Part shown: positions 1-9,042 of the stretch, one piece after another
Layout of the letters: each line of letters opens with the position of its first letter
Position numbering within the stretch: the stretch's first letter is position 1
DNA from: Psychromonas sp. CNPT3
Lineage (GTDB): Bacteria > Pseudomonadota > Gammaproteobacteria > Enterobacterales > Psychromonadaceae
Reading direction: 5' to 3'
Assembly (NCBI RefSeq): GCF_000153405.2
Contig: NC_020802.1
Coordinates: 1,507,883-1,571,882, forward strand
Length of the DNA: 64,000 nucleotides
The notes under the pieces: generated by a model
Database searches by the model: none
Told to the model about the DNA's origin: nothing
What the model saw: only the letters and a program-made list of their open reading frames with translations
Position numbers and translations under genes: made by a program

Positions 1-1753
1 GCGCTTTAATTTTAATGTCGCTAGGCGAGCCAGTTACCTTAAACTTAGCGTTTATTTTGCCTTTTGCGTCTGCCAACAAGTTTTTCATGTCTTGTATGTC
101 GACTTTAATGCTTAAATTGTTTTTTTCGCCGAGTCGGCCTTTTATCGAGATTTTATTTTTTTCATTAATAATATTAAAGGTTTCAATATTAGCGCCAGTG
201 TCCTTATTCGCCGATAATTTTGCGTCTACTGAAAAATCACGTTGTAGATATTTACCTTCAAGCTGTAGTTTAGGAATAGAAACAGACCAGTTCGGTGCGC
301 GATCATAATAAAACTGCGTTTGCATTGTTTGTTTTATCGAGCCAGAAACAATACTCTCGTCGCCTTTAATAAAGGCTTTTAATGCTAAGTTATCTAAGTT
401 TAAATCACCTTGCCAATACAATTTATCCGACCAAGATAAATCACCCGAAAAGCGTGCAATGCCTTGGAGCGTCTTAAGCGTTAAACTTTCCAAGTTTAAT
501 TTTTTGAGATCACCTTGCACTTTTAATTGCACTTTACCGGGCGCAATATCCTGCCCTTGATAATCCGCATTAAACAATAACGTATAATCATTCAGGGCGC
601 CCTGCGACTCTAGCTTTCCAAATTTAGATTGAAATTTAGGTGTGTCTGTTAATGGCCAATACAAATGTGTCCATTTTAGTTGCAGAGAATAAGGCATATT
701 TTCAGTTAACAAATCAACTTCAGAAGATAACTCTAAGCGCATCTTTTTAGTTAAGAGCAATTTGCTTTTTAGCGCACTAAGATCGCCACTCACGTTGAGT
801 TGATACTTTTGCCCTTTCAATAGCGCATGCGTATTTTGCATCTCTATTGTTTTTACCTTGCCCTTTATTTCTAACGCTAAAGGATAGTTATTATTAAAAT
901 CAATTTTACCTTGTAAGTCAAAGCTTGTCTCGGGCGTCTCAAAGGCTAAAGCCTTCACCTCTAAATGCGTATCAATAAAACTTAACTGCGTCTCAAAACG
1001 CTGCAAATTGAATATGTTTTTATCTTCTTGGACCACCTTAAGATCAAAAATAGCAATGGGATCAAGATATAAGTTAAAAGGTAAACGAATGGGGGTTAAT
1101 TGGTTTTTGGCAATCAGCGGGGCGACCTCAGTAAAGACCAATTTCTTTTTGCCTGCTTTGAGCAATATAGGTGCAATGATCGTTGGCTTTGGTAGTTGCA
1201 CAAATACCTTACGTAATGTGCTACTGATATAAACATTACTTTTTTGAGCGCGTACATCTAAAGCGAGATCGTCAAATGAAAAAGCAAAGTCGCCTTGGGT
1301 TACATTAATATCTTTTAAGTGGATATTAGATAAATGTATTTTAATCGGAAGAGACAACAAGGCCATGGGTTCATGCGTTTCTTCCTGCGCGACGGGGACA
1401 CTATCATTGACCGGTAAATGTAAGTTAACCCCAATAATATTAACTTGCTGCATACAAATTTCTTGTACCAAGCAAGAATAACCAAAGACATAATTGAGTT
1501 TTTCAATATTTAGAGTGGTCGAATCATCTTGCCAAGAAATATTTTCAAAGGTAGGAGAAAAGAACACGCTACCTTGTGTTAATGGCAGTGAGAGCCTCGG
1601 CTCTATCGACTCGATAACACTGATGATAACTTTATTACCGGGATGCGTTAATAATAACAGAGCCAATATAACGCTCAGCCCCGCTAGTAATATCAATAAG
1701 CATTTTGTTATTTTTTTACACATTTTAAGGTTACATCGCATAATAGATATCAT
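1..1753 (-). CDS. tamB: TamB, translocation and assembly module inner-membrane protein (5' part only)
   Basis: An open frame runs leftward from 1753 and leaves the window, so only about 584 N-terminal residues of a protein that is usually about 1250 residues are visible. Its ATG overlaps the tamA stop codon (ATGA at 1750-1753), which implies translational coupling. The first 35 residues hold a Lys/Cys-rich start followed by one hydrophobic helix (LLILLAGLSVILALLLL), the signal anchor of TamB. The rest is a long beta-rich region lacking cysteine clusters, typical of TamB's bridge-like lipid-transfer groove. TamB works with outer-membrane TamA in outer membrane protein assembly and anterograde phospholipid transport. 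The call rests on the anchor, the neighbour and the lack of stops; it has no short diagnostic motif. Confidence 0.85.
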   Translation of the reverse strand, partial: MISIMRCNLKMCKKITKCLLILLAGLSVILALLLLTHPGNKVIISVIESIEPRLSLPLTQGSVFFSPTFENISWQDDSTTLNIEKLNYVFGYSCLVQEICMQQVNIIGVNLHLPVNDSVPVAQEETHEPMALLSLPIKIHLSNIHLKDINVTQGDFAFSFDDLALDVRAQKSNVYISSTLRKVFVQLPKPTIIAPILLKAGKKKLVFTEVAPLIAKNQLTPIRLPFNLYLDPIAIFDLKVVQEDKNIFNLQRFETQLSFIDTHLEVKALAFETPETSFDLQGKIDFNNNYPLALEIKGKVKTIEMQNTHALLKGQKYQLNVSGDLSALKSKLLLTKKMRLELSSEVDLLTENMPYSLQLKWTHLYWPLTDTPKFQSKFGKLESQGALNDYTLLFNADYQGQDIAPGKVQLKVQGDLKKLNLESLTLKTLQGIARFSGDLSWSDKLYWQGDLNLDNLALKAFIKGDESIVSGSIKQTMQTQFYYDRAPNWSVSIPKLQLEGKYLQRDFSVDAKLSANKDTGANIETFNIINEKNKISIKGRLGEKNNLSIKVDIQDMKNLLADAKGKINAKFKVTGSPSDIKIKA

Positions 1754-3462
1754 AATTCAGGCCCTATCATAAAATGTATTTTCCATGCGTTGTTACTCTG
1801 CGTTAAAGGCGCCGCCCAATAAAGGCGAATAGGCCCCACTAATGAGAGCCAAATAATACCCACACCCACACTCTGCGATATCGGTTCGGAGAAATCATTC
1901 GTTGCGGTGCCTGTATCGCTAAAAAAGGCGATTTTCCAGTTTTCAGCTATTGGCAATCTATATTCTAAACTTAACGTTGCTAAATATTTTGCGCCCATAT
2001 ACTCGCCCAGAGAGTCAGTCGGACTAATACTTTCATAATCAAAGCCTCGCACACTTTGGTCACCCCCACTAAAAAAGCGCATCGAAGAGGGGACGTCATT
2101 GAGGCTATCTGTAAAAATAGCGCCCAGTTCAACAGAGGTTATAAATTGATGTTGTTTATAACGATTAATAAACTTTCCTTGCGCATAAAGTTTAATGAGA
2201 TTGGCGCTAGAAAGCCACGCTTTATGAGAAACTTCAATGGAGGCTAATAATTTACGTCCAGAGGTAACATTGATACCGCCTTCCGATTGCACATGACTAT
2301 AACTAAATCCAGGCAAAATCAATTTACTATCAAAATATTGCTCGCCTTGTCGACCATATTCATGATCGAATTTTAACGACAAGGTGGATCGCCAATTATC
2401 TTTTGCGCGCCAATGGCGACTGATCCCAAATAAATAACGGTCGGTATCGGTATCATTTTGCTTTTCTGCTTTGTAGCCACCTTGTAATGAAAGATAATTA
2501 TAAAGTGGATCTTGCAGAGGGATTTTATAGGTTAAAGAGGCTTCTTGTTGAAACCTTGACGCGATAATAGATGTCTCTAATGAATGCCCATATTGGTTTA
2601 ACCAAGGGTGCTCCCAACGAAACTTTCCGCGTATGCCCTCATCTGTACTATAACCCCCACCGAGTTTAAATGAATTTTTAGGACGCATTTTCACAATCAC
2701 ATTAAGCGGGATCAAACGCCCTTTTTTTTGTTTAATATCGGGCAAGATCATTAAACGCGCGAAATAACCCGTCGCGGTGAGATCTTGACTGTATTCATTT
2801 AATGTCGAACTTAAAAAAGGATCCCCTGATTTGAAATTTTTCAAACGCTTTATTTGCTGCTTGGCTGAGACATCGCCATTAAATACCAGCTCACCAAATT
2901 GATAACGTATACCGCTATCAAACCAAAAATATAAGGTTGCTTCTGCTGTTTTACGTTTAACTTCAACGCGAGATTTTTTATAAAAAGCGTCAAAATAGCC
3001 CCTTTGTATGGCTAATTTTTTGAACAATGCTTTTGCTTGTGTGTAGTGCGCGTGATTTAAAGGGGAATTTATTTTAAGCGGGAAATCGTCAAGTATTTTT
3101 TGAAAGGCAGGATCTGTTTTCGCTTCGCCCGTTAAACGAATATCTAACGTCACTATGCGCGTTTGTTTGCCTTTATTAATGGTTAATAAAAGAGTCTGTT
3201 TTCCCGTTTCACCCGTTACTTTACTGCTCAGTGTAACTTGATAATAACCTAAAGCTTGCAGTGCTTCACGGGTGCTCTTCTCTACTTGTTGTAAATAAAT
3301 ACTGTTTTTGGCATTATTTGTTACGGGAAGTGTTTCTAAATAAAAGGTGACGTTAGCACTTTCATCTCGATCTAAACCTTCAATCTGAAAACTCACGTTC
3401 GCATAAGAAAAAGTACTAAAAAGTAGAACGCTCAATAAAAAATGAAAACGTAATAATTTCAT
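1750..3462 (-). CDS. tamA: TamA, outer-membrane Omp85-family barrel
   Basis: About 570 residues from the preferred ATG at 3462, which opens a clean signal peptide (MKLLRFHFLLSVLLF, cleavage near SYA-NV). An in-frame ATG at 3540 would add 26 residues before the signal peptide and is unlikely, although neither start has a strong ribosome site. The N-terminal half has POTRA-like repeats. The C-terminal half is an Omp85 barrel with GGDQSVRGFDYESISP near residue 465, matching the conserved loop-6 VRGF/Y motif, and it ends in a strand near the C-terminus. It pairs with TamB, encoded directly downstream with a 4-base overlap. Confidence 0.95.
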   Translation of the reverse strand: MKLLRFHFLLSVLLFSTFSYANVSFQIEGLDRDESANVTFYLETLPVTNNAKNSIYLQQVEKSTREALQALGYYQVTLSSKVTGETGKQTLLLTINKGKQTRIVTLDIRLTGEAKTDPAFQKILDDFPLKINSPLNHAHYTQAKALFKKLAIQRGYFDAFYKKSRVEVKRKTAEATLYFWFDSGIRYQFGELVFNGDVSAKQQIKRLKNFKSGDPFLSSTLNEYSQDLTATGYFARLMILPDIKQKKGRLIPLNVIVKMRPKNSFKLGGGYSTDEGIRGKFRWEHPWLNQYGHSLETSIIASRFQQEASLTYKIPLQDPLYNYLSLQGGYKAEKQNDTDTDRYLFGISRHWRAKDNWRSTLSLKFDHEYGRQGEQYFDSKLILPGFSYSHVQSEGGINVTSGRKLLASIEVSHKAWLSSANLIKLYAQGKFINRYKQHQFITSVELGAIFTDSLNDVPSSMRFFSGGDQSVRGFDYESISPTDSLGEYMGAKYLATLSLEYRLPIAENWKIAFFSDTGTATNDFSEPISQSVGVGIIWLSLVGPIRLYWAAPLTQSNNAWKIHFMIGPEL

Positions 3463-3651
3463 AGTATATGCGTTGTTGAGGCTGCTGAGTACATTAATTA
3501 TTTCAAACTCCCTTTCAAATAACATGCGCTTGTGATCCATATCGATAAGTTGCTTTAGTGCGCGCTATTATTATCTATTTATCATTAGATTTAAAGCCTT
3601 ACGGCATATTATGCTTTCACCTTGTCAATAATGTTGCGTGCATCAATAAAT

Positions 3652-4323
3652 TTAATAAAAAATATCTTCCGTTAAATCGGCAGCTGCGCATAACTTACTA
3701 ATATCGGGAATACTAATACAACCCGCAGACTCAACAATTAACTGTTTATCTTTTAATCTTTTGATAACCCGTGACAACGTTTCAGGCGTCATTGCCAATT
3801 GTGTTGCCAGTAATTTTTTTGTTACCGACAAAAACACCTTGCCCTCTTTTTTTAACTGACATTTATAAATATCAGCAAGTTTCATCACCAATCTTTGATT
3901 TGCATTCACTTGCGTTAAAATATTTTGAGTCTCCATTAAATGGTGAATACGGTTACTCATAAAATGCATTACCTGCAAAGATAATTGCGAACAATGACTC
4001 ACACATTGAAGCACATCTTTATAATATAAAGCGGAGATAACCGAATATTGATCTGCTTTGGCGTGCATGGGATAAATCCTTGGTTGCATAAAAATCGCCA
4101 TTTCTGCAATCATATCACCGGGTAAAAAGACTGAAAATAATTTTTCATCACCGTTTGCCATCAGGCGATACAAGGATATTTTTCCTTTTTCAACGCGATA
4201 CATGTTATCGGCGGGCGTCGCATGCTCAAAAAGCATGTCTCCACTTTGTAGCTCAATGGTTTTATTTTTGCTAAAAACCGCCTGCTTTTGTTGCTCATTA
4301 AACAAACATAAAATAGATGCCAT
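3652..4323 (-). CDS. Crp/Fnr-family transcription regulator
   Basis: About 223 residues from ATG 4323. A longer frame to 4353 would start inside an FNR box, so 4323 is preferred. Residues about 15-120 form a cyclic-nucleotide-binding-type beta barrel; residues about 150-215 form a winged helix. The recognition helix reads PETLSRVIKRL, with the E..SR pattern that reads TTGAT half-sites in FNR-type proteins. The N-terminus lacks the Cys cluster of true oxygen-sensing FNR, so the signal is unknown; DNR-like NO sensing is possible. A perfect FNR box at 4340-4353 sits just upstream, suggesting autoregulation or control by FNR. The divergent neighbour is a decayed methyltransferase. Confidence 0.85.
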   Translation of the reverse strand: MASILCLFNEQQKQAVFSKNKTIELQSGDMLFEHATPADNMYRVEKGKISLYRLMANGDEKLFSVFLPGDMIAEMAIFMQPRIYPMHAKADQYSVISALYYKDVLQCVSHCSQLSLQVMHFMSNRIHHLMETQNILTQVNANQRLVMKLADIYKCQLKKEGKVFLSVTKKLLATQLAMTPETLSRVIKRLKDKQLIVESAGCISIPDISKLCAAADLTEDIFY

Positions 4324-4339
4324 CTCCTTCCTCACACAC

Positions 4340-4353
4340 TTGATAATAATCAA
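4340..4353. promoter_or_regulatory. FNR-type operator
   Basis: The sequence TTGATAATAATCAA is a perfect match to the FNR consensus TTGAT-N4-ATCAA. It lies 17 bp upstream of the regulator start at 4323 and about 70 bp upstream of the small divergent ORF at 4423, so it could act on either. Its closeness to the regulator start suggests repression of that gene. Confidence 0.75.
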
Positions 4354-4422
4354 GTAGCAGTTTACGGACTATCATCCATAATGCAAATGATAGCTAATAT
4401 CAAACCACTTTGGAGAAATACA

Positions 4423-4506
4423 ATGCAAGGACTCAGCCCCGTATTCAGATGGATAGCCGTTATCTCTTTTTTATGCTTACTGGTAATACTTATTTTAAAT
4501 ACCTAG
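4423..4506 (+). CDS. Possible 27-residue single-helix membrane peptide
   Basis: ATG at 4423 is preceded by a good ribosome site (GGAGAAATACA-ATG). The peptide is MQGLSPVFRWIAVISF followed by CLLVILILNT and a stop. It is almost wholly one hydrophobic helix with a single Arg and Trp near the N-side. It lies between the Crp/Fnr regulator and the methyltransferase remnant, under the FNR box. I do not recognise the family. It could be a real microprotein or the leader of a decayed operon. Confidence 0.4.
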   Translation: MQGLSPVFRWIAVISFLCLLVILILNT

Positions 4507-4518
4507 GAAATCCCGACG

Positions 4519-4966
4519 ATGCAAAAAAAATTGATGATGCCAGGGCAAACCCACGATATAAAAAAAATGCCAGGCCATTGGATTTTAGCGCAATTAGGCA
4601 AAAAAGCATGGTGGCCGGGAGGAAAAAAACTAACAGAAACCATGTTACAAGCTTACAGATAACACCTCTAGATAAGGTGCTTGAATTTGCGCCAGGATCA
4701 GGGTTTAGTGCCAAGCTTTTTTTAAAAAACAAACCTTGTTAAAAAACAAACCTAAAAGTTATATTGCAATAGAGCAAAACGCACAAGCGGTGCAGATTGT
4801 TAAACAATACCTACAAGGTGAAAATCAGGATTGTAAACTTGCGAACGGCCAAGAAACAGGACTCGAAAGTGGCTCTGCCCGTGGCTCAGCCATCATTCCT
4901 ATTATTCTGGGTAGTGCGACGTTGACCGTTGAGTCTGACGTTAAAGAAGTCACTGCGGGAGCCTGA
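4519..4966 (+). pseudogene. Decayed SAM-dependent methyltransferase
   Basis: The first frame from ATG 4519 (QKKLMMPGQTHDIKKMPGHW...WWPGGKKLTETMLQAYR) stops at about 4660. The match continues in a second frame with ITPLDKVLEFAPGSGFSAKLFLKN, the class I SAM-binding motif I, then in a third with KSYIAIEQNAQAVQIVKQYL. One shift comes from a short tandem duplication of ttaaaaaacaaacct at about 4722-4754. After about 4890 the sequence degrades and ends at 4966, far short of the usual length of about 240 residues or more. The gene is dead by at least two frameshifts and loss of the 3' half. Confidence 0.75.
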
Positions 4967-4983
4967 GTACATATACAAGAATT

Positions 4984-5011
4984 AAAAAGCTCGCATTGAC
5001 GCGAGCTTTTT
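4984..5011. terminator. Bidirectional intrinsic terminator
   Basis: A perfect 11-bp stem (AAAAAGCTCGC / GCGAGCTTTTT) with a 6-base loop, with T runs in both directions. It serves htpX on the minus strand and closes the methyltransferase remnant on the plus strand. Confidence 0.9.
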
Positions 5012-5017
5012 AGTTGA

Positions 5018-5890
5018 TCACATTGCCGTTTTTAAGGCTTCAATGCGCAGCTCGAGCGGTGGATGAGACATAAATAAGCCCCCTTTGCGCTTACCTGAAA
5101 TACCAAATGCCATCAGAGTACCCTCAAGTTTAGGCTCTGCGCTTTGCTGTAAGCGTTGCAGTGCTGCGATCATTTTCTCTTTACCGACCAATTTAGCAGC
5201 ACCTGCATCAGCGCTGAACTCGCGGCGACGTGAAAAATACATCACAATGGTACTGGCTAAAATACCAAAAACCATCTCTAAAACAAATACGATAATAAAA
5301 TAGGAGAAGCCATGCCCAGACGATTCATTTTCGTCATTAGAGCTTAAGAAGTTATCAATAATTCCCCCCACGATACGTGCAATAAAAATAACAAAGGTAT
5401 TAACAACCCCTTGTATTAATGCCAGCGTCACCATATCGCCACTCGCGACATGACTGATTTCATGTGCCAGTACGGCCTCTGCCTCATCACGCGTCATCTG
5501 CTCGAGTAAACCAGAGCTAACAGCAACGAGCGCTTTGTTTTTATTCATACCGGTTGCAAACGCATTGATATCTGCGCTGTTATAAATCGCGACTTCTGGG
5601 CAGCTAATACCCGCTTTTTTTGCTTGTTGATTTACCGTTTTTAATAACCAAGATTCAGTTTCATTAGCGGGCGAGGTGATAACCACAGCGCCAGTACTGC
5701 GCTTTGCAATCCATTTTGACATAGCTAACGAAATAAAAGAGCCACCAAACCCAAAAACAATCGCTAAAACTAATAATCCGCCAACACTGCTTGAATTAAG
5801 CCCTAATACCGAAAATACAATGTTTAACACAATACCGAGTACTAATACGATCGCTAAATTCGTAATTAAAAACAGTCCAATTCGTTTCAT
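5018..5890 (-). CDS. htpX: HtpX, membrane zinc metalloprotease
   Basis: 290 residues, the usual length. Two N-terminal membrane helices (about residues 4-24 and 34-57) precede the cytosolic protease domain. The zinc motif HEISH lies near residue 143, and further hydrophobic segments follow at about 155-175 and 195-220. [13 protein letters not shown] supplies the third zinc ligand region. The ribosome site is GAGG seven bases before ATG. HtpX degrades misfolded membrane proteins together with FtsH. It is a lone gene with its own terminator. Confidence 0.97.
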   Translation of the reverse strand: MKRIGLFLITNLAIVLVLGIVLNIVFSVLGLNSSSVGGLLVLAIVFGFGGSFISLAMSKWIAKRSTGAVVITSPANETESWLLKTVNQQAKKAGISCPEVAIYNSADINAFATGMNKNKALVAVSSGLLEQMTRDEAEAVLAHEISHVASGDMVTLALIQGVVNTFVIFIARIVGGIIDNFLSSNDENESSGHGFSYFIIVFVLEMVFGILASTIVMYFSRRREFSADAGAAKLVGKEKMIAALQRLQQSAEPKLEGTLMAFGISGKRKGGLFMSHPPLELRIEALKTAM

Positions 5891-6022
5891 TCAAACCTCA
5901 TTAATAAATAAACTTATAATTAGACATAATATGGCAGTTTAGGTTTTTTGCAAGGTAAAAGTTGATCCAGAACAAGATTTCATTTATCTTGCGCTTTATT
6001 CATAAATAAAAAGGAAATAACG

Positions 6023-6304
6023 ATGGCTTTAGCACGTGCAAGACATATTTTAGTAACTAGCTCTGAACTTTGTGAAGATCTTAAAAAACAAATTGAAGCA
6101 GGTAGCGACTTTACAAGTATCGCTCAAAAGCATTCAACTTGCCCATCTGGCGCAACCGGTGGTGATTTAGGTCAATTTGGACCAGGACAAATGGTACCTG
6201 AATTTGATAAAGTTGTTTTTAGTGCGCCGATTGGTGAAGTTCAAGGCCCTGTAAAAACACAATTTGGTTATCATTTGTTAGAAGTAACTGAGCGTGACGA
6301 TTAA
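6023..6304 (+). CDS. ppiC: PpiC, parvulin-type peptidyl-prolyl isomerase
   Basis: 93 residues, the size of a single free parvulin domain with no signal peptide, hence cytoplasmic. Typical blocks are ARHILV at the start, CPSGATGGDLGQFGPGQMVPEFDKVVF in the middle (split by parvulin signature glycines) and VKTQFGYHLLEV near the end. Ribosome site AAGGAAATAACG before ATG. It is monocistronic, with a weak hairpin at 6349-6363 and a strong shared terminator at 6397-6430. Confidence 0.96.
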   Translation: MALARARHILVTSSELCEDLKKQIEAGSDFTSIAQKHSTCPSGATGGDLGQFGPGQMVPEFDKVVFSAPIGEVQGPVKTQFGYHLLEVTERDD

Positions 6305-6396
6305 TATTTATTATTAATGTTACTCAATATGCTTTAGGCCGAGATGCTAAGCCCAACGGGCTTATTAATCTTGTGTTTTAGGTATCATGAGTATAT

Positions 6397-6430
6397 AAAA
6401 ATGCACCTTATCAATAAGGTGCATTTTTTT
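6397..6430. terminator. Bidirectional intrinsic terminator between ppiC and ubiT
   Basis: A 13-bp stem (AAAATGCACCTTA / TAAGGTGCATTTT) with a 4-base TCAA loop, flanked by A and T runs. It lies between convergent ppiC (plus) and ubiT (minus). Confidence 0.92.
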
Positions 6431-6953
6431 AAATCGCATTTAATGCCGATGCTTCAGGTTGTAAACCTTGTTGCACAAACGTTGAAAAATAGTGAATAGA
6501 ATGTTTGATTGCTGCAGGTAAGCTATCATGATCAATATTATCTAATAGATTTTTCACCTCTAAACCAAGCTCCGTATCACCTTGAATGGATAGACGGCGC
6601 TGAAAAAATAAAGTGTCAGGATCTTCCTTGCGCCCTGCAATTAAAATCAGTTCATTCACATTGGCTGCAAAAGTGACATCGACTTGAGGACAGTCTTCTT
6701 GAATCAACAATTGTCCCTCTGCCAAGCTTAAAAACCACGTAAGATGCAGATCTGTGATCTCTACTTTCAACCATTTACCTTCTAAAAATGCTAACTCATC
6801 ATCTTCCATCGCCTCTTTAAAAAGATGCGCTAATAATTGTGCCAATAATTTCTTTTGTATAAAGAAGGGCAACAATGTACAGGGTAAGGCTAAGAACTCA
6901 GGAGCTTGCTTAACAGCATGTTGATGTAGTTTAAATAACGCCTTTTTTAACAT
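6429..6953 (-). CDS. ubiT: UbiT, SCP2-domain accessory factor of ubiquinone synthesis
   Basis: 174 residues with an SCP2/sterol-carrier lipid-binding fold (EGKWLKVEITDLHLTWFLSLAEGQLLI, then a hydrophobic patch DVTFAANVNELILIAGRKEDPDTLFFQRRLSIQGDTELGL, here split by description). UbiT is the lipid-binding partner needed with UbiU-UbiV for oxygen-independent ubiquinone synthesis. It is transcribed divergently from ubiU across a 126-bp gap, the arrangement known from Enterobacterales (yhbT/yhbU). I looked for an FNR box in the gap and found only a half-site. Confidence 0.93.
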   Translation of the reverse strand: MLKKALFKLHQHAVKQAPEFLALPCTLLPFFIQKKLLAQLLAHLFKEAMEDDELAFLEGKWLKVEITDLHLTWFLSLAEGQLLIQEDCPQVDVTFAANVNELILIAGRKEDPDTLFFQRRLSIQGDTELGLEVKNLLDNIDHDSLPAAIKHSIHYFSTFVQQGLQPEASALNAI

Positions 6954-7079
6954 TATATTTCTCGATAAATAAAAAATACCATTATAAAGAGGAAAGAATC
7001 ATACAACCCTGCCCTACATCAATAAAAGTTTTACCATTTTTTTTACAATTGCATAACTTTAGTCGCGATGAGAATAATT

Positions 7080-8075
7080 ATGGAACTTCTTTGCCCTGCG
7101 GGTAGCTTACCTGCACTGAAAATGGCCATTGACTGCGGTGCAGATGCCGTCTACGTCGGTTTAAAAGACGATACCAACGCCCGTCATTTTGCGGGATTAA
7201 ATTTTAATGATAAAAAATTAATAAAAGGTGCGCAATACGTCAAAGATCATCATAAAAACTTACATGTCGCTATCAATACGTTCTCACATCCAGGCAATGA
7301 AGTGCGCTGGCAAAATGCGGTGGATAAATGCGTTGATTTAGGCGCCGATGTTGCCATTATTGCCGATATTGCCACGCTCGATTACGCCGTCAATAAACAC
7401 CCTGATCTCGAATTACATTTGAGTGTGCAAGCGTCGGCAACGAATACCGCTGCCATTGATTTTTACCAGAAAAATTTCAATATTAAACGTGTCGTTTTAC
7501 CGCGTGTACTGTCCATGCAACAAGTAAAACAGCTGTCTCGTAACACCGACATGGCCTTAGAGGTTTTTGCTTTTGGCAGTTTATGCATTATGGCTGAAGG
7601 TCGTTGTTATTTGTCCTCGTACTTTACCGGTGAGTCGCCAAATACGGTAGGCGCCTGCTCCCCTGCCAAATATGTTCGCTGGCAAGAGACAGATACAGGC
7701 CTAGAGTCGCGTTTAAATAATATTTTAATAGATCGTTACCAAGCAGATGAAAAAACCGGTTACCCCACCTTGTGTAAAGGTCGCTTTAATGTCGGAGGCA
7801 AGCTTTATCATGCCCTTGAAGAGCCAACCAGTTTAAATACGTTATCGATGTTACCTGAATTAATGCGCGCAAATATTAGCTCTGTAAAAATAGAAGGACG
7901 TCAGCGTAGCCCTGCTTATGTTGAGCAAATAACGCGTGTTTGGCGCGCTGCCATTGATGCATATCTTGCTGCTCCCGATAGCTATAAAGTGCAACCTGCT
8001 TGGGATCGCGTACTTGAGAACGTCTCCGAAGGTAATCAAACCACACTCGGCGCATATCATCGAAAATGGCAGTAA
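7080..8075 (+). CDS. ubiU: UbiU, O2-independent ubiquinone hydroxylation protein (U32 family)
   Basis: 331 residues when started at ATG 7080 (MELLCPAGSLPALK), the family start; an in-frame ATG at 7068 would add four residues. The U32 family core is visible: GADAVYVGLKDDTNARHFAG, LSVQASATN, EVFAFGSLCIMAEGRCYLS, GACSPAKYVRW and TLCKGRFNV. The cysteines in these last motifs bind a 4Fe-4S cluster. It forms a heterodimer with UbiV that hydroxylates the ubiquinone ring under anoxia. The ubiV gene follows 9 bases downstream, so the two are an operon. Confidence 0.96.
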   Translation: MELLCPAGSLPALKMAIDCGADAVYVGLKDDTNARHFAGLNFNDKKLIKGAQYVKDHHKNLHVAINTFSHPGNEVRWQNAVDKCVDLGADVAIIADIATLDYAVNKHPDLELHLSVQASATNTAAIDFYQKNFNIKRVVLPRVLSMQQVKQLSRNTDMALEVFAFGSLCIMAEGRCYLSSYFTGESPNTVGACSPAKYVRWQETDTGLESRLNNILIDRYQADEKTGYPTLCKGRFNVGGKLYHALEEPTSLNTLSMLPELMRANISSVKIEGRQRSPAYVEQITRVWRAAIDAYLAAPDSYKVQPAWDRVLENVSEGNQTTLGAYHRKWQ

Positions 8076-8084
8076 GGAATTAAC

Positions 8085-8963
8085 ATGAAATTATCATTAG
8101 GCCCTGTGCTCTATTATTGGCCCAAACAAAGTATTAACGATTTTTATGATCAAGCCGTCACTAGCGATGCAGATATCATATATTTAGGTGAAACGGTATG
8201 CAGTAAACGTAGAGAGCTAAAAACGCGCGACTGGATAGAGCTTGCAAAATCATTATCCCAACAAGGTAAAGAAGTGGTTTTATCGAGTATGGCGTTACTG
8301 GAAGCGCCATCGGAGATAAAAATATTACAACAGCTCTGTAATAATGGAGAGCTGAGTGTAGAGGCTAATGATGTGGGAGCCATTCAATTACTGCATGAAC
8401 AAAAAGTGCCCTTTACCTGTGGTCCCGCCATTAATTGCTATAACGCATCAGTACTTAAATTATTTGTAAATAAAGGTATGCAACGCTGGGTAATGCCCGT
8501 TGAGCTTTCTCGAGACTGGCTAGTCAAAGTGGTTGAAGATTGTCTAACATTAGGTATTCGTGAACAATTTGAAATCGAAGTTTTCGCGCATGGTTTTATG
8601 CCTCTTGCGTATTCTGCAAGGTGCTTTACCGCCCGATCCGAAAACAAAGCCAAAGATGATTGTGAACTTTGCTGCATTAAATACCCGCAAGGCAGGCCGA
8701 CAACGACACAAGAAGATCAGCAGGTTTTCATCCTTAATGGCATCCAAACGCAATCAGGATCTTGCTATAATTTGATCAACGATATGTCATCAATGCAGGG
8801 CTTAGTTGATATATTACGTATCAGTCCTTCATCAACCCAGGCATTTGAGGTGTTAAAACAATTTAGAGATGCCGTGACAGGCCATCATATCAAAGAGGCC
8901 CTGTCGCATCAGGAATGTAATGGTTTTTGGCATAAGATAGCGGGATTAGACACACTACGCTAA
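8085..8963 (+). CDS. ubiV: UbiV, O2-independent ubiquinone hydroxylation protein (U32 family)
   Basis: 292 residues, the same as Escherichia coli YhbV/UbiV. It has the shorter U32 core. The cluster-binding Cys motif is ARCFTARSENKAKDDCELCCIKYPQG near residues 180-205, with an isolated Cys near residue 39 (ETVCSKRRELK). It is the partner of UbiU, nine bases downstream of it. A long stem-loop at 8991-9029 closes the operon. Confidence 0.96.
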   Translation: MKLSLGPVLYYWPKQSINDFYDQAVTSDADIIYLGETVCSKRRELKTRDWIELAKSLSQQGKEVVLSSMALLEAPSEIKILQQLCNNGELSVEANDVGAIQLLHEQKVPFTCGPAINCYNASVLKLFVNKGMQRWVMPVELSRDWLVKVVEDCLTLGIREQFEIEVFAHGFMPLAYSARCFTARSENKAKDDCELCCIKYPQGRPTTTQEDQQVFILNGIQTQSGSCYNLINDMSSMQGLVDILRISPSSTQAFEVLKQFRDAVTGHHIKEALSHQECNGFWHKIAGLDTLR

Positions 8964-8990
8964 ATGCGAAATAACACCAGATAGACCTGA

Positions 8991-9029
8991 ATTAAGATAG
9001 GTGTTTTGTAATAAAATACCTATCTTAAT
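8991..9029. terminator. Long stem-loop between convergent ubiV and EAL gene
   Basis: ATTAAGATAGGT at 8991-9002 pairs perfectly with ACCTATCTTAAT at 9018-9029. Pairing continues inward through a G-T wobble and TTTT/AAAA to leave a five-base loop. There is no long T run after it, so it is a probable but non-canonical terminator for both convergent genes. Confidence 0.6.
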
Positions 9030-9042
9030 GACTCCCACAAGG

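Noticed and set aside
6954-7079. FNR box between ubiT and ubiU
   Set aside because: Only one half-site (ATCAA near 7018) is present, with no matching TTGAT at the right spacing.
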